DNA of 64,000 nt from Gammaproteobacteria bacterium. GTDB lineage: Bacteria; Pseudomonadota; Gammaproteobacteria; Pseudomonadales; Pseudohongiellaceae. The notes beneath the pieces were generated by a model. The model was not told the origin of the DNA and did no database searches. It was given only the letters and a program-made list of their open reading frames with translations. Location: the NCBI GenBank assembly GCA_947457195.1, contig CANGUU010000008.1, positions 1 to 64,000 on the forward strand, written 5' to 3'. The translations under genes were made by a program, and so were the position numbers. Below, piece after piece: positions 34,469 through 42,412 of this stretch (position 1 is the stretch's first letter; every line of letters starts with the position of its first letter).

Positions 34469-36718
34469 ATGGCAGGTGCGGGCCAGGTCGCGGCGGGGGT
34501 GCTGGTACTGCTGAGCGCCGCCGCAGCGGCCGGCGCCGCAGAACTGCCGGGCACCCGCGACAAGAGCATCGTAGTCCCCAAGTTGGCCGGCGAGCTGCAT
34601 ATCGATGGTGTGCTCGACGAGCCGCAGTGGGCCGAGGCGCTGGTGGTGGAGGACCTCCACCAATACCAACCTTACGAGTACAGCGCGCCTTCGCAGCAGT
34701 CCGTCGTGCGCCTTTTTTATACCGAGGAGGCGCTGTACGTGGCGGCCTTTTTCGAGGAGACCGATCCTTCGCTGATCTCGGCGAGCGTGCTGCGCCAGGG
34801 CGAAAGCCTGGTGGCCGACGACATCTTCTCCGTGATCCTCGATCCCTATCTCGATCGCCGTAACGGCTACCGCTTCACGGTCAATCCCAACGGCGTGCGC
34901 TGGGAGGGCCTGTACCAGAACATCACCGATATCCAGGGCAACTGGGATGGTATCTGGCAGGCCGACGCGCGCGTGGTGGCAAACGGCTGGTACTCCGAGC
35001 TGCGCATCCCGTTCCAGACCATTTCCTTCAATCCGGCCTCCGATGCCTGGGGCATCAATTTCCGCCGCGAAATCCGCCGCAGCAACGAAGGCATCGGCTG
35101 GGTCACCCGCAACCGCCAGCTCAATCCCAGCATCGCCGGCACCATGCGCGGGCTGTCCGGGCTGCAGCAGGGGCTCGGGCTCGATATCGTGCCGTCGATG
35201 ACGCTGCGCGAAAACCGGCGCTATGGCGCGGTGGCCGCTGCCAGTCGAGACTACGAGCCCTCGGTGGACCTGTTTTACAAGCTCACCCCGCAGCTCAATG
35301 CCTCGCTGACCGTGAACACGGATTTTTCGGCGGTCGAGGTCGATAACCGTCAGGTCAATCTCACCCGCTTCAGCCTGTTCTTTCCAGAGCGCCGCGACTT
35401 TTTCGTGCGGGAGGCCGACATCTTCGAGTTCGGTCAGATCGGTGGCGGGCAGAGCGAAGAAACCGGTGGCGCCAATCCGGCGGTGCCGAGTGCCAATGCA
35501 CAGAACGGCCGCCCGTTTTTTTCGCGGCGCATCGGCCTCAACAGTCGCGGCGGGCCAGTGGGCATCGACTACGGCGCCAAGCTCAGCGGCCGCATCGGCG
35601 ACTGGAACGTCGGGACCTTGCTGGTGAGTCAGGAAGCCGATGCGGCCACCGGTGTCGGCCAGCGCGACGTCGCCGTCGGCAGGGCCGTGCTCAATGTGTT
35701 GAGCGAATCACAGATCGGCGTGATTGCCACCCGGGGTGCCCCGCAGTCCAACGAGGACTCGACGCTCGGTGGCATCGATTTTCGCTACCGCAATTCGCGG
35801 CTGCCCGGCGGCCGGGCACTGCAGGCTTTCGCGTACTACCAGGAAAGCCAGTCGGCCCGTGTCGAAGGGGAGGGCGCGGCCTACGGCGTCGGTCTGAGCT
35901 TTCCCAACAACGAAGGCTGGCGCGGGGCCTACGTCTACAAGGCCATCGGGCGCCACTTCAGTCCTGCACTCGGCTACGTGAACCAGACGGACATGAACGA
36001 CCATGCCCTCGATTTCGGATACCGGCACTTCCTCGCGCCGGGGCGCTGGTTTCGCTCGGTCTACACGGCCTTCGACGGCTATCGGGCCGAATACCTCGAC
36101 GATGGCTCGGTGAACAGCCAGAACCTCGGGCTGCGCGTCAGCGCCAACAACAACAGCGGCGACAATCTGTTCGCCCGGCTGATGACCAATCAGGAAGTGC
36201 TGCGAGATCCCTTTGTCATTTACCGCGCGGCGGATGCCTCCCGCCAGGTGAGCCTGGCACCCGGGGTCTATCACTTCGACGAGGGTATGCTCGGGCTGGA
36301 ATTGGCCGATCAGCGCCTCGTCAGTGGCCGCCTCACCACGCGCTGGGGCCAGTATTTCGACGGCACGCGCTGGCAGCAGAATGCCGATCTCGTCATCCGG
36401 CCCAACCGCCATCTCGGCCTTGGGGTCCAGTACACGCAAAACCGTATCGCCCTGCCTGCCGGCGACTTCACCACCCGCCTGTTCGGTCTGCAGACGCGCA
36501 TCGCCTTCACCAACACGCTGTCGTGGAGCACGCTGCTGCAGTACGACAACGTGTCTGAACTCATGGGCGTCAACAGTCGCCTGCACTGGATACCGGAAGC
36601 CGGTAAACAGATCTTCGTCGTGCTCAATTACGGACTCGCCGATCCCGACCGCGACAACCGTTTCCAGTCGGTCTCGGCAGATCTCTCGATGAGGGTGAAT
36701 TACACGCTGCGTTATTGA
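34469..36718 (+). CDS. DUF5916 outer-membrane barrel with CBM9-like N-terminus (second copy)
   Basis: 749 residues; GGAG ten bases before the ATG. Signal peptide about 1-24. CBM9-like domain about 40-200 (LHIDGVLDEPQWAEAL, VVRLFYTEEALYVAAFFEE, DDIFSVILDPYLDRRNGYRF). The DUF5916 barrel follows with VNTDFSAVEVDNRQVNLTRF and FFPERRDFFVREADIFEFG; it ends MRVNYTLRY. It shares the whole plan with the protein at 6541 but is only distantly similar. It is the second gene of a two-gene operon with the M20D enzyme. Possible roles are a channel or surface binding platform for peptides. Confidence 0.85.
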   Translation: MAGAGQVAAGVLVLLSAAAAAGAAELPGTRDKSIVVPKLAGELHIDGVLDEPQWAEALVVEDLHQYQPYEYSAPSQQSVVRLFYTEEALYVAAFFEETDPSLISASVLRQGESLVADDIFSVILDPYLDRRNGYRFTVNPNGVRWEGLYQNITDIQGNWDGIWQADARVVANGWYSELRIPFQTISFNPASDAWGINFRREIRRSNEGIGWVTRNRQLNPSIAGTMRGLSGLQQGLGLDIVPSMTLRENRRYGAVAAASRDYEPSVDLFYKLTPQLNASLTVNTDFSAVEVDNRQVNLTRFSLFFPERRDFFVREADIFEFGQIGGGQSEETGGANPAVPSANAQNGRPFFSRRIGLNSRGGPVGIDYGAKLSGRIGDWNVGTLLVSQEADAATGVGQRDVAVGRAVLNVLSESQIGVIATRGAPQSNEDSTLGGIDFRYRNSRLPGGRALQAFAYYQESQSARVEGEGAAYGVGLSFPNNEGWRGAYVYKAIGRHFSPALGYVNQTDMNDHALDFGYRHFLAPGRWFRSVYTAFDGYRAEYLDDGSVNSQNLGLRVSANNNSGDNLFARLMTNQEVLRDPFVIYRAADASRQVSLAPGVYHFDEGMLGLELADQRLVSGRLTTRWGQYFDGTRWQQNADLVIRPNRHLGLGVQYTQNRIALPAGDFTTRLFGLQTRIAFTNTLSWSTLLQYDNVSELMGVNSRLHWIPEAGKQIFVVLNYGLADPDRDNRFQSVSADLSMRVNYTLRY

Positions 36719-36788
36719 GTGTGGGCATGAATCACAGGACCCGGACGTGGCAGAGGCCCGACCGGTACTCGGCACGCATGCGCCGTCA

Positions 36789-36839
36789 CTGGTGCGGCGT
36801 GTGCGCTGGTGCGGCGGATGTGCTATTGCCGCACCAGCG
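36789..36839. repeat. Direct and inverted repeats before the permease gene
   Basis: CTGGTGCGGC occurs at 36789-36798 and again at 36806-36815 (17 bases apart). The second copy, extended to CGCTGGTGCGGC (36804-36815), has a perfect 12-base inverted partner at 36828-36839 across a 12-base loop. It lies 45 bases upstream of the permease start. It could be an operator or leader hairpin. Confidence 0.5.
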
Positions 36840-36883
36840 GGCGTTGGGCAATGATGGCAAACCAAATCATTTGGAGCTCGTAC

Positions 36884-38344
36884 ATGGACTTTCTGCGCGT
36901 CAAAACTCTCGAAAGCATTCTGGCCAGCGCGGAAAAGCGTCCGCTGAAACGACAGCTCAACGCCTTCCATCTCATCCTGCTCGGCATCGGTGCGGTGATC
37001 GGCACCGGTATCTTCGTGCTCACTGCCGTAGCCGCCAACAAGGCCGGCCCCGGCATGCTGCTGTCGTTCGTGATCGCCGGGATCGTCTGCATGCTCACCG
37101 CGCTCATCTATGCCGAGATCGCCGCCATGGTGCCGGTGTCAGGCTCGGCCTACACGTATTCCTACGCCGTGCTCGGGGAGGGTGTTGCGTGGATGGTCGG
37201 CTGGGCACTGATCCTGGAATACGCGATTGCCGCCGGCGCCGTGGCGGTCGGCTGGTCCGGCTACATGAACGGCATCCTGCGGGAGGCTGGCCTCGGACTG
37301 CCCCTCACGCTCACGGCGGGTCCTGCCGACACCATCACGCTGCCCGATGGCAGCGTGGCCAGTGGTGGCTTCAACCTGCTGGCCTTCCTGGTGGCGCTGT
37401 TCGTGACCTGGCTGCTGGTGATCGGCACCTCGAAGAGTGCCAAGTTCACTGGCGTGCTGGTGGTGATCAAGATCATCGCGCTCACCGCCTTCATCGTGCT
37501 GGCCATGCCAGCCGTGGAGATGGGCAACTTCGAACCCATGCTGCCGAACGGCTGGGGCACGCCGCTGTCGGGCGTGGGTGTCCTGGGGGCGGCTGCGTCC
37601 ATCTTCTTTGCCTACGTCGGCTTCGATGCCGTGTCGACTGCCGCCGAGGAGACCGAGAACCCGCAGCGCAACATTCCCATCGGCCTCATCGGCTCGCTGT
37701 TCATCTGCACCGTGTTCTACCTGCTGGTGGCCTACGCAGCCGTCGGCGCTGCCGGTGCCCAGCCCGGCGGCGAGCTGTCGGCGTCGCGGGAGCCGCTGGC
37801 CTTCATCCTGCGCCAGCTCGGCTACGAAAGCATCGGCAACTGGGTGGCGCTGGCGGCTGTGCTGGCGCTGCCGTCGGTCATCCTCATGATGATCTACGGC
37901 CAGACGCGCATTCTCTTCAACATGTCGCGCGATGGGCTGATACCGGCCCGCTTTTCCGAGGTGCATCCGCGTTTCCACACGCCGCACATCGTGACCATGG
38001 CCACTGGCGTGGCAGTAGCGATCTTCGCGGCGATCTTTCCGGTGGACGTACTGGCCGACATCTCCAATTCCGGCACGCTGTTCGCGTTCCTCGTGGTAGC
38101 AATCGGTGTGATGGTGCTGCGCAAGTCACAACCTCACCACGTGCGGCACTTCCGTACCCCCTTCCTCTGGGTGCTGGGGCCGCTGGCGGCCGCCGGTTGC
38201 CTGCTCCTGTTCATCAGCCTTGGCAGTTACACGATCAAGCTGTTCTTCGCCTGGGCTGTGCTCGGTCTGCTCGTGTATTTCTTCTACAGTCGCCACCACA
38301 GCCTGCTCGGCAAGCAGATACTCGGCGACATCAACGCCAACTGA
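36884..38344 (+). CDS. Amino-acid permease, APC superfamily (CAT-like)
   Basis: 486 residues from the ATG at 36884 (GGAG nine bases upstream; longer in-frame starts at 36809-36854 lie in the repeat leader). About 12 transmembrane segments. The first carries the substrate-binding GIGAVIGTGIFVLTA. FAYVGFDAVSTAAEETENPQRNIP is the TM6-loop signature of cationic and neutral amino-acid transporters of the CAT/YfnA group. Inner membrane, proton-coupled uptake of amino acids. It converges on apbE with one base between stops. It fits the amino-acid theme of the preceding 18 kb. Confidence 0.9.
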   Translation: MDFLRVKTLESILASAEKRPLKRQLNAFHLILLGIGAVIGTGIFVLTAVAANKAGPGMLLSFVIAGIVCMLTALIYAEIAAMVPVSGSAYTYSYAVLGEGVAWMVGWALILEYAIAAGAVAVGWSGYMNGILREAGLGLPLTLTAGPADTITLPDGSVASGGFNLLAFLVALFVTWLLVIGTSKSAKFTGVLVVIKIIALTAFIVLAMPAVEMGNFEPMLPNGWGTPLSGVGVLGAAASIFFAYVGFDAVSTAAEETENPQRNIPIGLIGSLFICTVFYLLVAYAAVGAAGAQPGGELSASREPLAFILRQLGYESIGNWVALAAVLALPSVILMMIYGQTRILFNMSRDGLIPARFSEVHPRFHTPHIVTMATGVAVAIFAAIFPVDVLADISNSGTLFAFLVVAIGVMVLRKSQPHHVRHFRTPFLWVLGPLAAAGCLLLFISLGSYTIKLFFAWAVLGLLVYFFYSRHHSLLGKQILGDINAN

Positions 38345-38345
38345 G

Positions 38346-39299
38346 TCAAGGCGGGCTGGCGAGCAGCGGCCCGCCCCGGCGTCCTGCCTGGTCCACCCAC
38401 AGGTGGGGCAGGCCGAGGGAATCGAGCCAGGCCTTGCCCGCCTCGCCTTTTAGCATGGCGATCGTGGCCGCACTGCCCGCGACCACGCAGAAGTCCGCCA
38501 CCACGCTCACCGCCACCAGGCCCTGCACCGGCCAGCCACTGCGCGGATTGAGGATATGGCCGTAGCGCACGCCGTCGATCACCATGCAGCGCTGGTAGTC
38601 ACCGCTGCTGGCCAGTCCGCCGCCCCGCTGCGCCACGCTGGCGAGTGCTGCCTCCGGCCGCGCCGGGTCGCTGATACCGACTTGCCAGGCACTGCCGTCG
38701 GGCTGGCCACCCACGAAGCGCAGATCACCGCCGAGGTTGATCAGGGCGTGTCCCACGCCTTGCTGCTGGCAGAGCGAGGCGGCCCGGTCGGCCGCGTATT
38801 CCTTCACCACACCGCCGAGGTCCAGCTCCATGCCAGCCAACGGAAAACCAAGGCGGGGGCGCTGCCAGTCGACGTGCTGCCAGCCTGTGCGGGCGAGGAG
38901 TGACTGCAACTGCGCCGGGTCGGGCAGGCGACCCGACTTGAAGTCCCAGGCGCGCCGCAGGATGCCGGAGCTGATGTCGAACAGTCCCTCGCTCTCGGCG
39001 TGGCAGGTGGTGGCGTAGTCGAGCAGCGTGGCGGTCTCGTCGTCGACATGCACCGTGCCGCCGGCGGCGGCCACGCGGTTGATGGCCGACAGCTCGCTGC
39101 TGGCGCGGTAGCGCGAGTACTTGGCCTCGAGACGCTCGACATCAGCCTGCACGGCCGCTGCACACGCATTGGCCTTGGCCGCGGTGGCCGCATACAGCCG
39201 CAGCTCGCAGCGGGTGCCCATGGCGTGGAAGGGGAAGTCGAAGCGCTGCACGGGGGGCCGCAGGTCAGTGGAAAAACGGGCAGAGTAGCGGTTGTTCAC
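38346..39299 (-). CDS. apbE: FAD:protein FMN transferase, ApbE family
   Basis: 317 residues, GTG start at 39299 (start uncertain, no strong ribosome site). ApbE attaches FMN from FAD to Ser/Thr of target proteins. Visible: FHAMGTRCEL, ISSGILRRAWDFKSG, MELDLGGVVKEYAADRAA (FAD site), LINLGGDLRFVGG, HILNPRSGWPV. The metal loop reads VVADFCVVAGSAATIAMLKG, which differs from the usual ADALSTA by an inserted-looking AGSAAT. No signal peptide or lipobox is visible from this start, which is a puzzle if its target is exported. It is the last gene of the DUF4266/DUF3570 cluster, 92 bases after the DUF3570 stop. Confidence 0.88.
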   Translation of the reverse strand: MNNRYSARFSTDLRPPVQRFDFPFHAMGTRCELRLYAATAAKANACAAAVQADVERLEAKYSRYRASSELSAINRVAAAGGTVHVDDETATLLDYATTCHAESEGLFDISSGILRRAWDFKSGRLPDPAQLQSLLARTGWQHVDWQRPRLGFPLAGMELDLGGVVKEYAADRAASLCQQQGVGHALINLGGDLRFVGGQPDGSAWQVGISDPARPEAALASVAQRGGGLASSGDYQRCMVIDGVRYGHILNPRSGWPVQGLVAVSVVADFCVVAGSAATIAMLKGEAGKAWLDSLGLPHLWVDQAGRRGGPLLASPP

Positions 39300-39391
39300 G
39301 CACGCCCGGCATTCGCCGCCGCGCGTCGGGAGTATCGACGCAGAGTCGCCGGCAATTCAACCGCGGGCCGCGCTGGCGCTGCCAGTCGACC

Positions 39392-41773
39392 CTACAGGGG
39401 CAGCTGCCAGCTCAGCCAGAGCTGGCCGCCGGCCATGGGCCCCATCGGCGTTTCGACCCGATTGCTGGCGACGCGCTCGAGCCACTCCAGCGACACCGGC
39501 AGCGAAAACACCGAGCCGGCCACGCCAAGCGCCACGGCAGTTTCCTGCCGTGTGCCGATGCCGCTGAAGGACGCCTCGTTGTGTAGCACGCGCAGCGACA
39601 GGCGGGTGGCGGCCGTCAGCGGATAACTCAGCCAGGCGCTCTGCTCCAGGCTGCGGGTGGGATCGGTATCGGTCGCTGGCTGGCTTTCCAGCGCCGCACT
39701 GGCGGCGAGACGCAGGCCCCAGCGCCAGCCGCTGGCGGTGGTGGAATACTGCAGCGAGGGTAGCAGGTCGGTGGCGGCGGCACGGCGGCTCGGCAGTCCG
39801 AGTCCGGCGGTGAGCTGCCACAGGCCGCCGTCTGTGGGTCGATGCCAGAGAGCCGCCACTACCGTGTCGGCATAGGCGCTGGCCGGCACGTAGCTGCTGC
39901 CACCGGCGTGCACGTGCGGCGTACCGGCATGGTCCATGGTCATGAACTGGGGCATCAGCATCAGGCTGAAGCGCTCGCTGTGGTGGTAGACGACGTCGAG
40001 CATGTGCATGGTCATCTGCCCCTGCTGCTGCAGGCGATAGCCTCCCATCCAACTGCCGGCGCTGCCCGGTGTATGGGCGTACATCACTCCGGCCGGGGCG
40101 GCGTCGTGCGTCGGGGCGCCATGCTCGTGGGTAGCTGACGAGCCGGTCTTGTGGCCGGCGCCGCGCGGGCTGCCGGCGAGATCGAGGGTGAGCGACAGGC
40201 TGGCCAGCGAGTAGCTGAAATCGGCGTAGCTACTGTCACCGCGACCGTTGAACTGCAGGTCGCTTGCCCGCCAGTAGCGATCGAAGGCGGCTTCCAGCAG
40301 CAGACCGGCGCCGAGGCGTCGCTGCACGGTCAGCCCCGCGCTCTGTACCCCGTAGCCCGCCAAGCGGGGATCACTGGAAAACTGCGCCGGCAGCAGTGCC
40401 GGCGCGAAGTCCCGGAACTGCGGTGTGAGATCGAGCAGGGCCGGATCGCGCTCGCGACCTGCGGTGTCGAGGTAGCGCCCGTCGCTGCTGCGGAAGAAGC
40501 GCTGCGCAGGATCGCGGGCATCGAGCCAGATTTCGCGACCGCTCTCGTCGCGCGCAAAACTGCGGAACCGCTGCCGGCTCACCAGCACGTCGCGGTGGAA
40601 CCAGGCCGCCTGCTGGCTGTACCGGCGCAGGCGCGGCGCCAGCAGCCAGTCGCCCCACGGCTGCAGCCACTGCAGTTCCAGCGCGTGCGATTCGACGTCC
40701 CAGCTGTCGCGGCTGTAGTCGTAGTCGATGTGCAGCGACGCATCGGCCGCTCCCACATGCTGCACGTAGTGCAGGCTGGCGCTGCGGCCACGGCGGTGGT
40801 CCGGGCGTTGCTCGAGCAGTGCGCGCACGTCACCGGTCAGCGGGCCGCCGGCGGCCGCCTGTATCGGATCCACGAAAAGGACGCTCATGGCGCGGTAGGG
40901 GTTTTCCAGCAGTCCGCCTTCATCGTTCAGCGACACGCCGATGTCGAGCAGGGCGCGACGGTTCAGCACCTGGGTCAGGGCGAAATCGAGTGCGCGTGCA
41001 CGCCGCTTGCCGCGCAGCGTCACAGCGCCTGCCTCGCGTTCGATGCTGTGCCGGAAGGCGCTGGTGGTCACATAGGCCAGCCAGTCACCGTCGAGCCGGG
41101 CCGCGACGGCGTCGTCGCTGACGTGTGCTGCGACTGCCAGCGTAGTGCGTTGCTGGTTGAAGTCGATCGTGCTGCCGACATCAAGCCGTCGGGAGCGGTA
41201 GTCCGGCTCAGTCGAATAGCCGAGACCCAGCGAAGGTCGCCAGCGTCCCGTGGTGGCGCCAAGCGCCAAGGTGGCCTCGCGTCGCACCTCGGGGGATGCT
41301 GAGGAAAGCACCAGTTCTGCTGCGTCGAGCGGCACGAGTTCGCCTTGGCTGCTGTCGACCAGCGGCCTGAGGTCGGCATCGAGCGGCAGACGGCCGTTGA
41401 TGAGCGGCGAGGCACCCGACAGCACGGTGCGGTCACCCACCTGCTGCAGCTGCGCGCGGTTGCCGCCAAAGGCCACCGGCGCCACGGTGACCGGTGTGGC
41501 GCCGGACCAGCTGTCCTGGTTCAGTGTCAGCGCTCCCTGCAGTCCGCGCGGCAAGGCGCCTTCCGCGCGAGCCGACAGCGACCAGGCCGTGAGCGGTGCG
41601 GGCTGCAACCCGGACGCCGTGCGGCGCCGACCTTCCTGATAGTGGGCACTCTGCACGCTAAGCCCGGGGCTCGCGGTCTGCGCAGCGGCCGACTGCACAC
41701 CCGGCAGCAGCAGCGCGGCGGCGGTCAGCGCCTGTAGGGCGCGCCGACGACCGGCCGCGTCAGTAGCAGCCAC
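39392..41773 (-). CDS. DUF3570 outer-membrane protein fused to a second barrel-like domain
   Basis: 793 residues if the GTG at 41773 is used: GGAGG lies six bases upstream, inside the DUF4266 gene, and the next residues form a signal peptide (RRRALQALTAAALLLPG, then SAAA). An ATG at 41824 is the alternative. Residues about 35-535 match DUF3570 (strand-rich, IDYDYSRDSWDVESHALE, QRFRSFARDESGREIW). A His-rich linker (541-556) leads to a second beta-rich domain of about 235 residues with clustered Met and His (GQMTMHMLDVVYHHSERF, MLMPQFMTMDHAGTPHVHAGG). That part resembles transporter-type barrels often found near copper genes. Such a fusion is unusual. SGAS at 119-122 is a possible FMN acceptor. 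Function unknown. Confidence 0.75.
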   Translation of the reverse strand: MAATDAAGRRRALQALTAAALLLPGVQSAAAQTASPGLSVQSAHYQEGRRRTASGLQPAPLTAWSLSARAEGALPRGLQGALTLNQDSWSGATPVTVAPVAFGGNRAQLQQVGDRTVLSGASPLINGRLPLDADLRPLVDSSQGELVPLDAAELVLSSASPEVRREATLALGATTGRWRPSLGLGYSTEPDYRSRRLDVGSTIDFNQQRTTLAVAAHVSDDAVAARLDGDWLAYVTTSAFRHSIEREAGAVTLRGKRRARALDFALTQVLNRRALLDIGVSLNDEGGLLENPYRAMSVLFVDPIQAAAGGPLTGDVRALLEQRPDHRRGRSASLHYVQHVGAADASLHIDYDYSRDSWDVESHALELQWLQPWGDWLLAPRLRRYSQQAAWFHRDVLVSRQRFRSFARDESGREIWLDARDPAQRFFRSSDGRYLDTAGRERDPALLDLTPQFRDFAPALLPAQFSSDPRLAGYGVQSAGLTVQRRLGAGLLLEAAFDRYWRASDLQFNGRGDSSYADFSYSLASLSLTLDLAGSPRGAGHKTGSSATHEHGAPTHDAAPAGVMYAHTPGSAGSWMGGYRLQQQGQMTMHMLDVVYHHSERFSLMLMPQFMTMDHAGTPHVHAGGSSYVPASAYADTVVAALWHRPTDGGLWQLTAGLGLPSRRAAATDLLPSLQYSTTASGWRWGLRLAASAALESQPATDTDPTRSLEQSAWLSYPLTAATRLSLRVLHNEASFSGIGTRQETAVALGVAGSVFSLPVSLEWLERVASNRVETPMGPMAGGQLWLSWQLPL

Positions 41774-41963
41774 AGCCGCCTCCGCCTGCACCTCCCGTCC
41801 CGCGGCCTGCTTCGCGGCTGTCACGCAGATGGCGGTCGCGCAGTGACTGCAGCGGCAGCGGATCCGTGGCCATGTGGGGTCGCGCGAGGATGTCGCGCTG
41901 CCAGGGCTCGACCTGCTGGCAGGCCGCCAGTGCGCACAGGCAGAGTATCAGCAGCCGTCTCAT
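41760..41963 (-). CDS. DUF4266 small lipoprotein with Gly-Cys tail
   Basis: 67 residues. Lipobox-like CALAAC after a short hydrophobic segment, conserved WQRDILARPHM, then HLRDSREAGRGTGG and the tail GGGGCGCY. DUF4266 proteins are about this size, and the SREA-Gly-rich-CGC ending is their hallmark. The Cys pair at the very end could bind a metal or cofactor or be a processing site. The start overlaps the stop of the upstream gene (ATGA), and its end overlaps the DUF3570 start. The four genes 42400-39392 are therefore tightly coupled. Confidence 0.8.
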   Translation of the reverse strand: MRRLLILCLCALAACQQVEPWQRDILARPHMATDPLPLQSLRDRHLRDSREAGRGTGGAGGGGCGCY

Positions 41964-42412
41964 TTGAACTGGTCGACCACGATGTCGGTGCCGGTGTGGT
42001 CACTGGCAGTGGTGAGGCAGTGGTAATCGATATCGAATTGGCGTGCCCCGGCTGCCGTCTTGCCGACCAACACGGTGTATACGCCCGCACCGCCAGGTAG
42101 CTGCAGCGCCTCGCTGTAAAGTGCATCGCCGGAATTGGTGTCGCTGATCCCCAGGGCCTGGGTGCCCTTGAGCACCTGCAGAGTCACCAGCAGACCGGCG
42201 ACCGGCGGCGAGTTGTCGCGTACCCGCACATAGAGCTGCGCCGGTGTGCCCGCGCCGTCATCGAAGCAGGTGATACGGGCAAGACCGAGGAAGCTCGCCC
42301 GGCTGCCGCCGGGGTCGAGCACGGCGCGGGCCGTGTGCGCGGCTACTGGTGCGGCGGCCAACAACATGGCACAGCCGAGCGGCAGCAGGAGACGCCGGCC
42401 TATTTCGGCCAT
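41960..42412 (-). CDS. Small exported protein with predicted N-terminal His
   Basis: 150 residues. Signal peptide MAEIGRRLLLPLG then AMLLAAAPVAA; predicted cleavage before His26 gives a mature protein starting HTARAVLDPGG. The rest looks like a small beta-sandwich (ITCFDDGAGTPAQLYVRVRD, GLLVTLQVLKG, YTVLVGKTAAG) with two Cys (ITCFDD, DYHCLTT) that could form a disulfide. I do not recognise a named family. The start overlaps the preceding gene by 13 bases and the stop overlaps DUF4266 by four, so it is one unit with them. An N-terminal His is a common copper ligand in exported proteins; binding here is inferred. Confidence 0.7.
   Translation of the reverse strand: MAEIGRRLLLPLGCAMLLAAAPVAAHTARAVLDPGGSRASFLGLARITCFDDGAGTPAQLYVRVRDNSPPVAGLLVTLQVLKGTQALGISDTNSGDALYSEALQLPGGAGVYTVLVGKTAAGARQFDIDYHCLTTASDHTGTDIVVDQFK

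Noticed and set aside
36715-38565. 616-residue plus-strand frame over the permease
   Set aside because: The permease in the neighbouring frame has clear APC motifs and membrane helices; this frame is Arg/His-rich noise.
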